64,000 nt of DNA, taken from assembly GCF_004124325.1 (NCBI RefSeq), contig NZ_QBDT01000001.1:4898001-4962000 (forward strand), written 5' to 3'. The stretch comes from Streptomyces sp. L2 (GTDB taxonomy: Bacteria > Actinomycetota > Actinomycetes > Streptomycetales > Streptomycetaceae). The stretch's first letter is position 1. Every line of letters starts with the position of its first letter. The notes under the pieces are model-generated. The model had not been told where the DNA came from. It did not search any database and saw nothing but the letters and a program-made list of their open reading frames with translations. The position numbers were made by a program, and so were the translations under genes. Below, piece by piece: positions 16,827 to 26,622 of this stretch.

Positions 16827-18554
16827 GTGCGGCCGGTAGGCAGCAAGTACCTCCTGGAGGAGCCGCTCGGACGCGGCGCCACCGGGACCGTCTGGCGAGC
16901 CCGCCAGCGAGAGGCCGCGGGCGCCGAGGCGGCCGTGGCCGGCCAGCCCGGCGAGACGGTCGCGATCAAGGTCCTCAAAGAGGAGCTGGCGAGCGACCCC
17001 GACATCGTGATGCGCTTCCTGCGGGAGCGCTCCGTCCTGCTGCGCCTCACCCACCCGAACGTCGTCCGGGTCCGCGACCTGGTCGTCGAGGGTGACCTGC
17101 TCGCGCTCGTCATGGACCTGGTCGACGGCCCCGACCTGCACCGCTACCTGCGCGAGAACGGCCCCTTCACCCCGGTCGCCGCCGCCCTGCTGACCGCCCA
17201 GATCGCCGACGCCCTCGCCGCGAGCCACGCCGACGGCGTCGTCCACCGCGACCTGAAGCCCGCGAACGTCCTGCTCAAGCAGGACAGCGGCCAGATGCAC
17301 CCGATGCTGACCGACTTCGGCATCGCCCGCCTCGCCGACTCCCCGGGCCTGACCCGCACGCACGAGTTCGTCGGCACGCCCGCGTACGTCGCGCCGGAGT
17401 CCGCCGAGGGCCGCCCGCAGACCTCCGCCGTCGACATCTACGGCGCCGGCATCCTGCTGTACGAGCTGGTCACCGGCCGCCCGCCGTTCTCCGGCGGCAG
17501 CGCGCTCGAAGTCCTGCACCAGCACCTCAGCGCCGAGCCGCGCCGCCCCTCCACCGTCCCCGACCCGCTGTGGACGGTCATAGAACGCTGCCTGCGCAAG
17601 AACCCGGAGGAACGGCCCAGCGCCGAGAACCTCGCGCGCGGGCTGCGCGTCGTCGCCGAGGGCGTCGGCGTGCACGCCAACCCCGCGCAGATCGCCGCCG
17701 CCGAGGGCGTGGGCGCCCTGCTCGCCCCCGACCCGGCCCCCGCCGCCGTCCCGGGAGCGCCCGGCGCCGCCGACCCCACCCAGGTGCTGCCCACCGGCGC
17801 GCCCCAGGGGTCGTACGACCCGAACGCCGCCACCAGCTTCCTGCCGCACACCGGCGGCCCGGCCGGAGCCGCCGACCCCACCGCGGTCCTGCCGAACACC
17901 GGCGCCGCCGACCCGACGGCCGTCATGCCGCCGATGCCGCAGGGCGCCCCCGGACAACAGGGGCAGCACGACCCGTACGGCCAGCAGGGGCAGCCTGAGC
18001 AGCCGCACCCGTGGCAGACCCAGCTGCGCGCCGCCCGCGACCGCAACGAGCAGACCCAGATCCAGTACCTGGACCCGGACGAGGACCCGCTGCGCCGCCG
18101 CCCCCAGCGGCAGGTCGCCCGCCCCCAGCAGCAGCCCCGCCAGGCCCCGCAGGGACGCGCGCAGCAGCCGCAGCCGCGCGGCGCCCGGCAGCGCCCCCCG
18201 GCCGGGTACGGCTACCCGCAGCAGCAGCCCCAGCAGTACGCCCCCCAGCAGTACGCACCGCAGCAGCAGCCCCAGCGGTACGCGCCCCCGGCCCCGGAGC
18301 CCCAGCGGCCCATGCGCGAGCCCCGGGCGCCGCGGCAGCGCAGCGCCAACCCGATGAAGATCCCGGGCCTCGGCTGCCTCAAGGGCTGCCTGTTCACGAT
18401 CGTCATCCTGATCGTCGCCAGCTGGCTGATCTGGGAACTGACCCCGCTGCACACCTGGGTCGGCGAGGGCAGGGGCTACTGGCACGAGGTGCGCAACCTC
18501 GTCCACACCGTGTCCGGCTGGGTCAAGGACATCGGCAGCGCCACCGGCAACTGA
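16827..18554 (+). CDS. pkaA: Membrane Ser/Thr protein kinase PkaA (PknB family)
   Basis: 575 residues. The kinase domain spans residues 1-275: Gly loop LGRGATGTVW, catalytic Lys in VAIKVLKEE, HRDLKPANVLL, DFGIARL and GTPAYVAPESAEG. A long Pro/Gln-rich linker with DPTxVLP repeats follows. One membrane helix (GCLFTIVILIVASWLIWEL) lies about 45 residues from the C-terminus, leaving a short outer tail without PASTA domains. GTG start with AGGGAG 7 bases upstream. The tandem kinase pair before prfB matches pkaA-pkaB as I recall it from S. coelicolor. Confidence 0.93.
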   Translation: MRPVGSKYLLEEPLGRGATGTVWRARQREAAGAEAAVAGQPGETVAIKVLKEELASDPDIVMRFLRERSVLLRLTHPNVVRVRDLVVEGDLLALVMDLVDGPDLHRYLRENGPFTPVAAALLTAQIADALAASHADGVVHRDLKPANVLLKQDSGQMHPMLTDFGIARLADSPGLTRTHEFVGTPAYVAPESAEGRPQTSAVDIYGAGILLYELVTGRPPFSGGSALEVLHQHLSAEPRRPSTVPDPLWTVIERCLRKNPEERPSAENLARGLRVVAEGVGVHANPAQIAAAEGVGALLAPDPAPAAVPGAPGAADPTQVLPTGAPQGSYDPNAATSFLPHTGGPAGAADPTAVLPNTGAADPTAVMPPMPQGAPGQQGQHDPYGQQGQPEQPHPWQTQLRAARDRNEQTQIQYLDPDEDPLRRRPQRQVARPQQQPRQAPQGRAQQPQPRGARQRPPAGYGYPQQQPQQYAPQQYAPQQQPQRYAPPAPEPQRPMREPRAPRQRSANPMKIPGLGCLKGCLFTIVILIVASWLIWELTPLHTWVGEGRGYWHEVRNLVHTVSGWVKDIGSATGN

Positions 18555-18750
18555 CCGCAGGGTTGGGGATTTGTCGACATCCAGCGGGTGATTTCCGTCT
18601 CCGCGGTGAAGGTTGGCTCTTTCGGCGCGTAGTTTTGTCGACCGGGGTTCCCGGTCCGTCGGCCGGGGCCCGGGGGCACGCGGCGTCAGCGCTTGACGCC
18701 GGCGCCCCGGAATGACGCAGCACCGACAACACGCGTCTGTGGGAGCAGCC

Positions 18751-20004
18751 TTGGCACGGAAGATCGGCAGCCGGTACACCGCGAACCAGATCCTGGGGCG
18801 GGGCAGCGCCGGCACGGTGTGGCTGGGCGAGGGACCGGACGGCCCCGTCGCCGTCAAGCTGCTGCGTGAGGACCTCGCCTCCGACCAGGAACTCGTCGGG
18901 CGCTTCGTCCAGGAGCGCACCGCCCTGCTCGGCCTGGAGCACCCGCGCATCGTCTCCGTGCGCGACCTGGTCGTCGACGGCAACGACCTGGCCCTCGTCA
19001 TGGACCTGGTCCGCGGCACCGACCTGCGCACCCGCCTGGAGCGCGAGCGGCGCCTCGCCCCCGAGGCCGCCGTCGCCGTCGTCGCCGACATCGCCGACGC
19101 CCTCGCCGCGGCCCACGCGGCCGGCGTCGTCCACCGGGACGTCAAGCCGGAGAACGTGCTCCTCGACATGCAGGGCCCCCTCGGCCCCGGCGGCGCCCAC
19201 CCCGCGCTGCTCACCGACTTCGGCGTGGCCAAGCTGATCGACTCCCCGAAGCGCACCCGCGCCACGAAGATCATCGGCACCCCGGACTACCTGGCCCCCG
19301 AGATCGTCGAGGGCCTGCCGCCCCGGGCCGCCGTCGACATCTACGCCCTCGCCACGGTCCTGTACGAACTCCTCGCCGGCTTCACCCCCTTCGGCGGCGG
19401 CCACCCCGGAGCCGTCCTGCGCCGCCACGTCACCGAGACCGTCGCCCCCCTGCCCGGCATCCCCGACGAGCTCTGGCAGCTGCTCGTGCAGTGCCTCGCC
19501 AAGGCCCCGGCCTCCCGGCTGCGCGCCTCGGAACTCGGCGCCCGGCTGCGCGAGCAGCTCCCCACCCTCGCCGGCATGCCTCCGCTCGACGTGGACGAGC
19601 CGGACCCGGAACTCGCCGAGGACGGCACCGACGAGGCCACGGCGCCAACCGGCTCCGGGTCCGCCACCGCCGAGCAGGTACGACGCCGGGGCGCGGTCTC
19701 CCTCGTCCCGGGCGCCAAGCCGGACTCCAACCGCGACACCCACACCTCGATGCGGGTGCCCGCCCCCGACGAACTGGCCGGCGGCGCCCGCGGCACCGCC
19801 CGCGTCCCCCGCCCCGCCGGCGCCCCCCGCCCCGGCTCGGCCCGCCACCGCGCCCAGGCCCGCCGCCGCCGGATCACCCTGGGCGTGGCCGGAGTGGTCC
19901 TCGCCGCGGCCATCGGCGCCGGGACCTGGGCGGCCCTGTCCGGCGACGGCGACGGCACGCCCCCCGACGGCACGAACTCCTCGTCCTCCTCGTCGACACC
20001 CTGA
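18751..20004 (+). CDS. pkaB: Membrane Ser/Thr protein kinase PkaB (PknB family)
   Basis: 417 residues from the TTG at 18751, chosen because GGGAG sits 6 bases upstream and the N-terminus then aligns with PkaA; an in-frame ATG at 18712 lacks a good ribosome site. Kinase motifs are complete: [39 protein letters not shown] and [14 protein letters not shown] charged linker and one helix ([19 protein letters not shown]) lead to a short Ser-rich outer tail. Probably partner and paralogue of PkaA, facing the divergent FHA protein. Confidence 0.92.
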   Translation: MARKIGSRYTANQILGRGSAGTVWLGEGPDGPVAVKLLREDLASDQELVGRFVQERTALLGLEHPRIVSVRDLVVDGNDLALVMDLVRGTDLRTRLERERRLAPEAAVAVVADIADALAAAHAAGVVHRDVKPENVLLDMQGPLGPGGAHPALLTDFGVAKLIDSPKRTRATKIIGTPDYLAPEIVEGLPPRAAVDIYALATVLYELLAGFTPFGGGHPGAVLRRHVTETVAPLPGIPDELWQLLVQCLAKAPASRLRASELGARLREQLPTLAGMPPLDVDEPDPELAEDGTDEATAPTGSGSATAEQVRRRGAVSLVPGAKPDSNRDTHTSMRVPAPDELAGGARGTARVPRPAGAPRPGSARHRAQARRRRITLGVAGVVLAAAIGAGTWAALSGDGDGTPPDGTNSSSSSSTP

Positions 20005-20093
20005 CCCCGGGCGGTGCGGGCGGCGTACGGCCTCCACCGGCCCGGCCGGGCGGCCCTGCCGTCGCCGCCCGGCGGAGCCGTTACGCTGGAGGC

Positions 20094-21200
20094 GTGGCAG
20101 TCGTCGATGTATCCGAAGAGCTGAAGTCCCTCTCCTCGACCATGGAGTCGATCGAGGCCGTCCTGGACCTCGATGGCCTGAGGGCCCAAATCGCCGTGCT
20201 TGAGGAGCAGGCCGCGGTGCCCTCCCTGTGGGACAACCCGGACGAGGCGCAGAAGATCACCAGCAGGCTCTCCCACCTCCAGGCCGAGGTCAGGAAGGCG
20301 GAGGCGCTGCGCGGCCGGATCGACGATCTCGCCGTGCTCTTCGAGATGGCCGAGGAGGAGGACGACCCGGACACCCGCGCCGAGGCCGAGTCCGAGCTGG
20401 CCGCGGTGCGCAAGGCGCTGGACGAGATGGAGGTCCGCACCCTGCTCAGCGGCGAGTACGACGCTCGCGAGGCCCTCGTCAACATCCGCGCCGAGGCCGG
20501 TGGCGTCGACGCCGCCGACTTCGCCGAGAAGCTCCAGCGCATGTACCTGCGCTGGGCGGAGCAGCGCGGCTACAAGACCGAGGTGTACGAGACGTCGTAC
20601 GCGGAGGAGGCGGGCATCAAGTCCACCACCTTCGCCGTCCAGGCGCCCTACGCCTACGGCACCCTCTCCGTCGAGCAGGGCACGCACCGCCTGGTCCGCA
20701 TCTCGCCCTTCGACAACCAGGGCCGCCGCCAGACGTCCTTCGCGGGCGTCGAGGTGCTGCCGGTCGTCGAGCAGACCGACCACATCGAGATCGACGAGTC
20801 CGAGCTGCGGGTCGACGTGTACCGCTCCTCCGGCCCCGGCGGCCAGGGCGTCAACACCACCGACTCCGCGGTGCGCCTGACCCACCTCCCCACCGGCATC
20901 GTCGTCTCCTGCCAGAACGAGCGGTCGCAGATCCAGAACAAGGCGACCGCGATGAACGTCCTCCAGGCCAAGCTGCTGGAGCGGCGCCGCCAGGAGGAGC
21001 AGGCCAAGATGGACGCCCTCAAGGGCGACGGCGGCAACTCCTGGGGCAACCAGATGCGTTCGTACGTCCTGCATCCGTACCAGATGGTCAAGGACCTGCG
21101 CACCGAGCACGAAGTCGGCAACCCGGAGGCCGTGTTCAACGGTGAGATCGACGGTTTCCTGGAAGCCGGAATTCGCTGGCGCAAGCAGCAGGAGAAGTAA
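20094..21200 (+). CDS. prfB: Peptide chain release factor 2
   Basis: 368 residues; recognises UGA and UAA stop codons and triggers peptidyl-tRNA hydrolysis. The codon-reading tripeptide SPF is at residues 204-206, and the catalytic GGQ at 249-251 in [21 protein letters not shown] start with GGAGG 5 bases upstream. The E. coli-type programmed frameshift near codon 25 is absent; the frame is continuous, as expected in actinobacteria. Transcribed with or just behind pkaB (89-base gap). Confidence 0.98.
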   Translation: MAVVDVSEELKSLSSTMESIEAVLDLDGLRAQIAVLEEQAAVPSLWDNPDEAQKITSRLSHLQAEVRKAEALRGRIDDLAVLFEMAEEEDDPDTRAEAESELAAVRKALDEMEVRTLLSGEYDAREALVNIRAEAGGVDAADFAEKLQRMYLRWAEQRGYKTEVYETSYAEEAGIKSTTFAVQAPYAYGTLSVEQGTHRLVRISPFDNQGRRQTSFAGVEVLPVVEQTDHIEIDESELRVDVYRSSGPGGQGVNTTDSAVRLTHLPTGIVVSCQNERSQIQNKATAMNVLQAKLLERRRQEEQAKMDALKGDGGNSWGNQMRSYVLHPYQMVKDLRTEHEVGNPEAVFNGEIDGFLEAGIRWRKQQEK

Positions 21201-21227
21201 GTAGCCCAGTGAATTTGTCGACATGAC

Positions 21228-21252
21228 AACTGCCGTCCTTGGGGCGGCAGTT
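21228..21252 (+). terminator. Terminator after prfB
   Basis: AACTGCCG pairs with CGGCAGTT; with a G-U pair the stem extends to 11 bp around a 3-nt loop, starting 27 bases after the stop. A short TTCTCAC follows. Confidence 0.75.
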
Positions 21253-21518
21253 CTCACATGTCTGGGTTTTACATCACACTCACGAGCTGTAAGTCATGGC
21301 AAACGCCGCCCCATCGGACATTGCACTCGGAACGGCCTTGACGTGCCTTTGACCCATGGGCAAGGGTGAGCTTGGCATGCGCATTTCCGGGGTGCATGTG
21401 AACCGGGGGAGAGGAACGGCTCGGGCGTCGACGTCCGAATCCGTCAGCTGCCTCCGTCGATCACGGCACACCCTGCGCGCGGCCTCATTGACGACCAGCT
21501 ACTGGGGGTAGCAACCAT
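21253..21518 (+). promoter_or_regulatory. Leader and promoter region of the LAXTG repeat protein
   Basis: 266 bases, relatively AT-rich (CATCACACTCACGAGCTG and nearby). No gene is supported. The large distance to the start at 21519 leaves room for a long 5' untranslated region. GGGGGT lies about 11 bases before the ATG. Confidence 0.4.
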
Positions 21519-22469
21519 ATGACGAAGAAGACGCGCGTCCGGGTCGCGCGCATAGCCGCCGGCGCGGTCATCGCGGCCGGCGCCTCGCTGACGGCGGCGG
21601 GCGCGGCCTCGGCCATGGACGCGAATGTCCAGCTGGGCCCGATCACGGTGGACGCGAAGACGGCTCCGGGCGACACCAACGGTGGTGACGGCTGCGACCC
21701 TCTGGGCGTGTGCACCACGACCGGCGGTGACCCGTCCACGACCGGCGGCGACCCGTCCACGACCGGTGGGGACCCGTCCACCACGGGCGGCGACCCGTCT
21801 ACCACTGGTGGGGACCCCTCCACCACGGGCGGCGACCCGTCTACCACTGGTGGGGACCCCTCCACCACGGGCGGCGACCCGTCGACGACGGGCGGTGACC
21901 CCTCCACCACGGGTGGCGACCCGTCCACGACCGGCGGCGACCCCTCCACCACAGGTGGCGACCCGTCGACGACGGGCGGTGACCCGTCCACCACGGGTGG
22001 CGACCCGTCTACCACCGGTGGGGACCCCTCCACCACGGGTGGGGACCCGTCCACGACCGGCGGCGACCCCTCCACCACCGGTGGGAACGGCTCGTCCGGC
22101 GGTAACTCCGGCGGTAACGGCACGGGCGGTGACCACGGCAACTCCGGCGGCAACGGCTCCGGTGGTGACCATGGCACGGCCGGTGGGAACTCCACCGGCG
22201 GCGGTTCCAGCACCGGCGGCTCCGACACCACCGGTGGCACCACTCCCGACGGCGGCGGCAACAACACCGTCCCGCAGGAGCAGGGCTCCTCGGCCCTCAC
22301 CGACACCGGCTCCGACACCACGGCCAAGGGCGGTGGCAAGCAGCTCGCCGAGACCGGTGCCGGCCAGACCGCGTTCCTGCTCATCGGCGCGGCCACGATG
22401 ATCGCCGGCGGCATCGGCTTCCGCGTGCTGCCGCGTCTCGCGGCCGGCCGGGGCGGCGCTGCGGCCTGA
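21519..22469 (+). CDS. Sortase-anchored (LAXTG) surface protein with 17 heptapeptide repeats
   Basis: 316 residues. Signal peptide residues 1-32 ([27 protein letters not shown] cleavage). A short domain with two Cys (GCDPLGVC) precedes 17 identical copies of GGDPSTT (residues 69-187), then a Gly/Ser/Asn-rich stalk. The sorting signal LAETG begins at residue 276, followed by a hydrophobic helix and a positively charged tail, the LAXTG form used by class E sortases in Streptomyces. It is therefore a wall-attached stalk-like protein. The function of the small N-terminal domain is unknown. Confidence 0.85.
   Translation: MTKKTRVRVARIAAGAVIAAGASLTAAGAASAMDANVQLGPITVDAKTAPGDTNGGDGCDPLGVCTTTGGDPSTTGGDPSTTGGDPSTTGGDPSTTGGDPSTTGGDPSTTGGDPSTTGGDPSTTGGDPSTTGGDPSTTGGDPSTTGGDPSTTGGDPSTTGGDPSTTGGDPSTTGGDPSTTGGDPSTTGGNGSSGGNSGGNGTGGDHGNSGGNGSGGDHGTAGGNSTGGGSSTGGSDTTGGTTPDGGGNNTVPQEQGSSALTDTGSDTTAKGGGKQLAETGAGQTAFLLIGAATMIAGGIGFRVLPRLAAGRGGAAA
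21723..22079 (+). repeat. 17 x 21-bp in-frame minisatellite encoding GGDPSTT
   Basis: 357 bases divide exactly into 17 units. Units differ almost only at third codon positions (GGC/GGT/GGG, CCG/CCC, ACG/ACC/ACT), so the peptide is strictly conserved while the DNA varies. Several higher-order blocks of two or three units are themselves repeated. Confidence 0.95.
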
Positions 22470-22510
22470 CCGTAGCCCCACGGGTACGGAACGTACTCAC
22501 CAGGCATGAC

Positions 22511-22543
22511 GAAGGGCCCGGAGCCTCACGCTCCGGGCCCTTC
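22511..22543. terminator. Bidirectional terminator between surface protein and zinc-ribbon gene
   Basis: Perfect 14-bp stem, GAAGGGCCCGGAGC paired with GCTCCGGGCCCTTC, 5-nt loop, between two convergent genes. Confidence 0.88.
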
Positions 22544-22566
22544 GGCCTGTCTGTGGGGGACCTTCG

Positions 22567-22758
22567 TCAGACGGTCTGGTGCGCCAGCAGCACCACCGCG
22601 GCGATCAGCACCGCGAGCAGCGCGATCAGCGCGGCGGGGTTCAGTCCGGCGAAGAAGCCCTCCTGCTGCAGCCGCTCGCGGTTGGCACGGCACACCGGGC
22701 ACCGGCCCTCACTCACGGGCGCCGCGCAGTTCGCGCACACCAACCGGTCGTACGTCAT
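22567..22758 (-). CDS. Small zinc-ribbon membrane protein
   Basis: 63 residues from the ATG at 22758, which has GAGGAGGGC upstream; a longer frame to 22905 has no support. Two CxxC knuckles ([10 protein letters not shown] and [12 protein letters not shown]) form a zinc ribbon, followed by a single C-terminal membrane helix ([17 protein letters not shown]). Found beside ftsE here. Function unknown; the layout suggests a tail-anchored protein with a cytoplasmic zinc ribbon. Confidence 0.75.
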   Translation of the reverse strand: MTYDRLVCANCAAPVSEGRCPVCRANRERLQQEGFFAGLNPAALIALLAVLIAAVVLLAHQTV

Positions 22759-22996
22759 GCGCTCGCCCTCCTCGCACCGGCCATCACACACAACAACGTC
22801 TGCGGGAACGAGAACGTTCCCCTTACCACTGTGCCAGGTTCCTCCGGAGCGTGCGCGGGGCCCCGTCAAAGCGCCGGCACCACAAGCTGCTGCACAAAAG
22901 CGCACAAGCCACCCGGAACCCGGTAGGGCCCTGCGCTTGCGCGCCCGGGTCGCGTATGGTCACGCTCATCTACCCCCGGCGACCCGTGGTGCATCC

Positions 22997-23686
22997 GTGA
23001 TCCGATTCGACAACGTCTCCAAGGTCTACCCCAAACAGACCCGCCCAGCCCTCAGGGATGTCTCCCTGGAGGTGGAGAAGGGCGAGTTCGTGTTCCTGGT
23101 GGGGTCCTCCGGCTCCGGAAAGTCCACCTTCCTGCGGCTCGTCCTCCGCGAGGAGCGGTGCAGCCACGGCCAGGTGCACGTGCTCGGCAAGGACCTCGCG
23201 CGCCTGTCCAACTGGAAGGTGCCGCAGATGCGCCGCCAGCTCGGGACGGTGTTCCAGGACTTCCGGCTGCTGCCCAACAAGACGGTCGCCGAGAACGTCG
23301 CCTTCGCCCAGGAGGTGATCGGCAAGTCCAAGGGCGAGATCCGCAAGTCCGTGCCGCAGGTCCTCGACCTCGTCGGGCTCGGCGGCAAGGAGGACCGCAG
23401 GCCGGGCGAGCTGTCCGGCGGTGAGCAGCAGCGCGTCGCCATCGCGCGGGCCTTCGTCAACCGGCCCAAGCTGCTGATCGCCGACGAGCCCACCGGCAAC
23501 CTCGACCCGCAGACCTCCGTCGGCATCATGAAGCTGCTCGACCGCATCAACCGGACGGGCACCACCGTCATCATGGCGACGCACGACCAGAACATCGTGG
23601 ACCAGATGCGCAAGCGCGTCATCGAGCTGGAGAAGGGCCGCCTCGTCCGCGACCAGGCCCGCGGCGTCTACGGCTACCAGCACTGA
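22997..23686 (+). CDS. ftsE: Cell-division ABC ATPase FtsE
   Basis: 229 residues. Walker [11 protein letters not shown]-loop VFQDFRLL, signature [14 protein letters not shown], Walker [13 protein letters not shown] and switch His in MATHDQ are all present. Works with FtsX to transmit ATP hydrolysis across the membrane to peptidoglycan hydrolases. GTG start. Followed after 59 bases by ftsX in the same direction. Confidence 0.97.
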   Translation: MIRFDNVSKVYPKQTRPALRDVSLEVEKGEFVFLVGSSGSGKSTFLRLVLREERCSHGQVHVLGKDLARLSNWKVPQMRRQLGTVFQDFRLLPNKTVAENVAFAQEVIGKSKGEIRKSVPQVLDLVGLGGKEDRRPGELSGGEQQRVAIARAFVNRPKLLIADEPTGNLDPQTSVGIMKLLDRINRTGTTVIMATHDQNIVDQMRKRVIELEKGRLVRDQARGVYGYQH

Positions 23687-23745
23687 AGAACGCACTGACG
23701 CACGCAGTGAAGCACGTTCACGACGGAAAGGCTTGACCAGACGCC

Positions 23746-24663
23746 ATGCGCGCCCAGTTCGTCCTGTCGGAGATCGGAGTCGGTCTCCGCCGCAATCTGA
23801 CGATGACCTTCGCGGTCATCGTCTCCGTCGCCCTGTCCCTGGCCCTGTTCGGCGGCTCTCTGCTGATGAGCGACCAGGTGAGCACCATGAAGGGCTACTG
23901 GTACGACAAGGTCAACGTCTCGATCTTCCTGTGCAACAAGCACGACGCCCAATCGGACGCCAACTGCGCCAAGGGCGCGGTCACCGAGGACCAGAAGAAG
24001 CAGATCCTCTCCGACCTGCACAAGATGAGCATCGTCGAGAAGGTGTCGTACGAATCGCAAGACCAGGCGTACAAGCACTACAAGGAGCAGTTCGGCAACT
24101 CCCCGCTGGCCAGCTCCCTCACGCCGGACCAGATGCAGGAGTCGTACCGGATCAAGCTCAAGGACCCGCAGAAGTACCAGGTCATCGCCACCGCGTTCAA
24201 CGGGCGCGACGGCGTGCAGTCCGTGCAGGACCAGAAGGGCATCCTGGACAACCTCTTCGGGCTGCTCAACCTGATGAACCGGGCGGCGCTCGGCGTGATG
24301 GCGCTGATGCTCGTCGTCGCGCTGCTGCTGATCGTCAACACCGTGCGGGTGTCCGCGTTCAGCCGGCGGCGCGAAACCGGGATCATGCGCCTGGTCGGTG
24401 CCTCGGGCTTCTACATCCAGGCCCCGTTCATCGCCGAGGCCGCGGTCGCCGGGCTCATCGGCGGCGGCCTCGCCTGCGTGTTCCTCGTCGTCGGCCGGTA
24501 CTTCACCATCGACCACGGCATGGCCCTGTCCAGCAAGCTGACACTGATCAACTTCGTAGGCTGGGAAGCGGTGTTGACCAAGCTCCCGCTGATCCTCGCG
24601 ACGAGTGTGCTGATGCCGGCGCTGGCAGCGTTCTTCGCGTTGCGCAAGTACCTGAAGGTGTGA
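23746..24663 (+). CDS. ftsX: Cell-division permease-like protein FtsX
   Basis: 305 residues with four membrane helices: one after residue 20 and three in the C-terminal half (MNRAALGVMALMLVVALLL onward). The large extracytoplasmic loop between helices 1 and 2 (about residues 45-170) is the hydrolase-binding part and contains two Cys (FLCNKHD and NCAKG), probably a disulfide. Partner of FtsE. In actinobacteria the pair commonly activates NlpC/P60 hydrolases; none is adjacent here, but an S41 protease follows. Confidence 0.96.
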   Translation: MRAQFVLSEIGVGLRRNLTMTFAVIVSVALSLALFGGSLLMSDQVSTMKGYWYDKVNVSIFLCNKHDAQSDANCAKGAVTEDQKKQILSDLHKMSIVEKVSYESQDQAYKHYKEQFGNSPLASSLTPDQMQESYRIKLKDPQKYQVIATAFNGRDGVQSVQDQKGILDNLFGLLNLMNRAALGVMALMLVVALLLIVNTVRVSAFSRRRETGIMRLVGASGFYIQAPFIAEAAVAGLIGGGLACVFLVVGRYFTIDHGMALSSKLTLINFVGWEAVLTKLPLILATSVLMPALAAFFALRKYLKV

Positions 24664-24673
24664 CGCACGCCAA

Positions 24674-24707
24674 GAGGGCCGTACGGTCAACCGTGCGTAC
24701 GGCCCTC
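24674..24707 (+). terminator. Terminator after ftsX
   Basis: Perfect 12-bp stem (GAGGGCCGTACG with CGTACGGCCCTC) and 10-nt loop, 11 bases after the ftsX stop. Confidence 0.82.
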
Positions 24708-24730
24708 CGTGTTGTCCTAGACTCACCGCC

Positions 24731-25945
24731 ATGTCAGGCCGTGACCCCCTCTGTCCGCCCCGCCGTGCCCACCGCGGGGCAGCCCTGACCCTGGTCTTCG
24801 TCGGCGTCCTCGTCGCCGGGGCCGCCACCGGCTCCTTCCCGGACACCGCCGCGGAGGGCCGGACGGGCGCCGCCGGAGACAAGTCCGCCGCCGGACCGGC
24901 CCGCACGGCCTCCGGACCCGTCCGCAAGACCGCCCGGCACGAGGCCGTCCAGAAGGCCGCCGCCGAGGCCATGGCCGACGGCAAGTCCCCCATGGAGGCC
25001 GCCGAACGGGCCGTCAGCCGCAGCGGCGACCGCTGGGGCGCCGTCTACTCCCAGGGCGAGTACCAGGAGTTCCAGGAGGCCCTCGACGGCGAGTACACCG
25101 GCGTCGGCCTGTGGGCGCGGCGCGGGCGGGACGGCCGTATCGAGGTCAGCAAGGTGCAGTCCGGCTCGCCCGCCGCGGACGCCGGCATCCGCGCGGGCGA
25201 CCGGCTGCGCAGCGTCGACGGCACCCGGGTCGAGGGCCGGCCCGTCACCGAGACCGTCGCCCTGCTCCGCGGCGACGCCGACGACGCCGCGGCCGGGACC
25301 ACCGTCACCGTCGGCCTCCAGCGCGGCACGCGCGCGTGGACGGAGACGTTGCGCCGGGCCCGCCTGTCGACCGACTCCGTGACCGTCCGCAGGCTGTCGG
25401 GCCAGGTCACCGTGATCAAGGTGGCCGCCTTCACCAAGGGCGTCGGCGACACCGTCCGCGCCGCCGTCCGCCAGGCCCCGGCCGGCGCCGGGATCATTTT
25501 GGACCTGCGCGGCAACTCGGGCGGACTGGTCACCGAGGCGACCGCCACCGCCTCCGCCTTCCTCGACGGCGGCCTCGTCGCCACGTACGACGTCGACGGC
25601 GCCCAGCGCTCCCTGCACGCCGACCCCGGCGGCGACACCGCCCGGCCCCTGGTCGCCCTGGTCGACGGCGGCACGATGAGCGCGGCCGAGATGCTCACCG
25701 GCGCCCTCCAGGACCGGGGCCGCGCCGTCGTCATCGGTTCCCGCACCTTCGGCAAGGGCTCCATCCAGATGCCGACCGACCTGCCCGACGGCTCGGTCGC
25801 CGAGCTGACCGTCGGCCACTACCGCACCCCGTCCGGCCACGCCGTCGACGGCCGGGGCATCACCCCGGACCTGGAGGTCGCGCCGGGCCCCGAGGCGTTG
25901 GAGCGGGCGGAACGGGTCCTCACGGGCCTGGGCGACCCGTCGTGA
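24731..25945 (+). CDS. S41 family C-terminal processing protease with PDZ domain
   Basis: 404 residues. An N-terminal membrane/signal segment (ALTLVFVGVLVAGAATG) is followed by an Ala/Lys-rich stretch, a PDZ domain at about 120-200 (YTGVGLWARRG, GSPAADAGIRAGDRL) and the S41 catalytic domain. Ser317 in GGTMSAAEML and Lys342 in TFGKGSIQ form the Ser-Lys dyad with the usual 25-residue spacing. Acts outside the membrane on C-termini of exported proteins. Next to ftsEX and smpB in this lineage; substrate unknown. Confidence 0.93.
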   Translation: MSGRDPLCPPRRAHRGAALTLVFVGVLVAGAATGSFPDTAAEGRTGAAGDKSAAGPARTASGPVRKTARHEAVQKAAAEAMADGKSPMEAAERAVSRSGDRWGAVYSQGEYQEFQEALDGEYTGVGLWARRGRDGRIEVSKVQSGSPAADAGIRAGDRLRSVDGTRVEGRPVTETVALLRGDADDAAAGTTVTVGLQRGTRAWTETLRRARLSTDSVTVRRLSGQVTVIKVAAFTKGVGDTVRAAVRQAPAGAGIILDLRGNSGGLVTEATATASAFLDGGLVATYDVDGAQRSLHADPGGDTARPLVALVDGGTMSAAEMLTGALQDRGRAVVIGSRTFGKGSIQMPTDLPDGSVAELTVGHYRTPSGHAVDGRGITPDLEVAPGPEALERAERVLTGLGDPS

Positions 25946-26014
25946 CGCATCCGGCGGCCCGCCCTTAATCCGCTTCCCTCCCACCCCCTCCGTGGTGCGA
26001 AAATGGGCGGCACT

Positions 26015-26494
26015 ATGGCTAAGGAAAAAGGGCGCAAGCTGATCGCGCAGAACAAGAAGGCGCGGCACGACTACCACATCCTCGACACCTACGAGGCCGG
26101 TCTGGTGCTCATGGGGACCGAGGTGAAGTCGCTGCGCCAGGGGCGGGCCTCACTGGTCGACGGCTTCGTGCAACTGGACGGTCACGAAGCGTGGCTGCAC
26201 AACGTGCACGTGCCCGAGTACAGCCAGGGCACCTGGACCAACCACAGCGCCCGCCGCAAGCGGAAGCTGCTGCTGCACCGCGACGAGATCGACAAGCTGG
26301 AGTCGAAGTCCCAGGAGACGGGTCACACCATCGTGCCCCTCGCCCTGTACTTCAAGGACGGCCGCGCGAAGGTCGAGATCGCGCTGGCGAAGGGCAAGAA
26401 GGAGTACGACAAGCGGCAGACCCTGCGGGAGAAGCAGGACCGCCGTGAGGCCGATCGGGCGATGTCGGCGGTACGGCGCAAGCAGCGGGCCTGA
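26015..26494 (+). CDS. smpB: SsrA-binding protein SmpB
   Basis: 159 residues starting [20 protein letters not shown]. An in-frame ATG 12 bases upstream (26003) is less likely because GGGCGG precedes the chosen ATG. Family motifs [18 protein letters not shown] and [13 protein letters not shown] are intact, with the basic C-terminal tail that enters the mRNA channel. Binds tmRNA in trans-translation rescue; the tmRNA gene follows 128 bases downstream. Confidence 0.98.
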   Translation: MAKEKGRKLIAQNKKARHDYHILDTYEAGLVLMGTEVKSLRQGRASLVDGFVQLDGHEAWLHNVHVPEYSQGTWTNHSARRKRKLLLHRDEIDKLESKSQETGHTIVPLALYFKDGRAKVEIALAKGKKEYDKRQTLREKQDRREADRAMSAVRRKQRA

Positions 26495-26622
26495 GCGGAT
26501 GCCTGCCCGGCGGGTCTGCCGGTGGGAATACGCTGGCACCGACCCGCGTTGGTCACGTACGATGGCACTGCACCTCACCGAGGGTGCGCGCCCCCTCTCC
26601 GGAGGGTTTGAAAAAACAACAT

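Noticed and set aside
21485..22507. Long minus-strand open frame across the GGDPSTT repeats
   Set aside because: It exists because the 21-bp repeats lack stops in all frames; it has no signal peptide, ribosome site or family resemblance.
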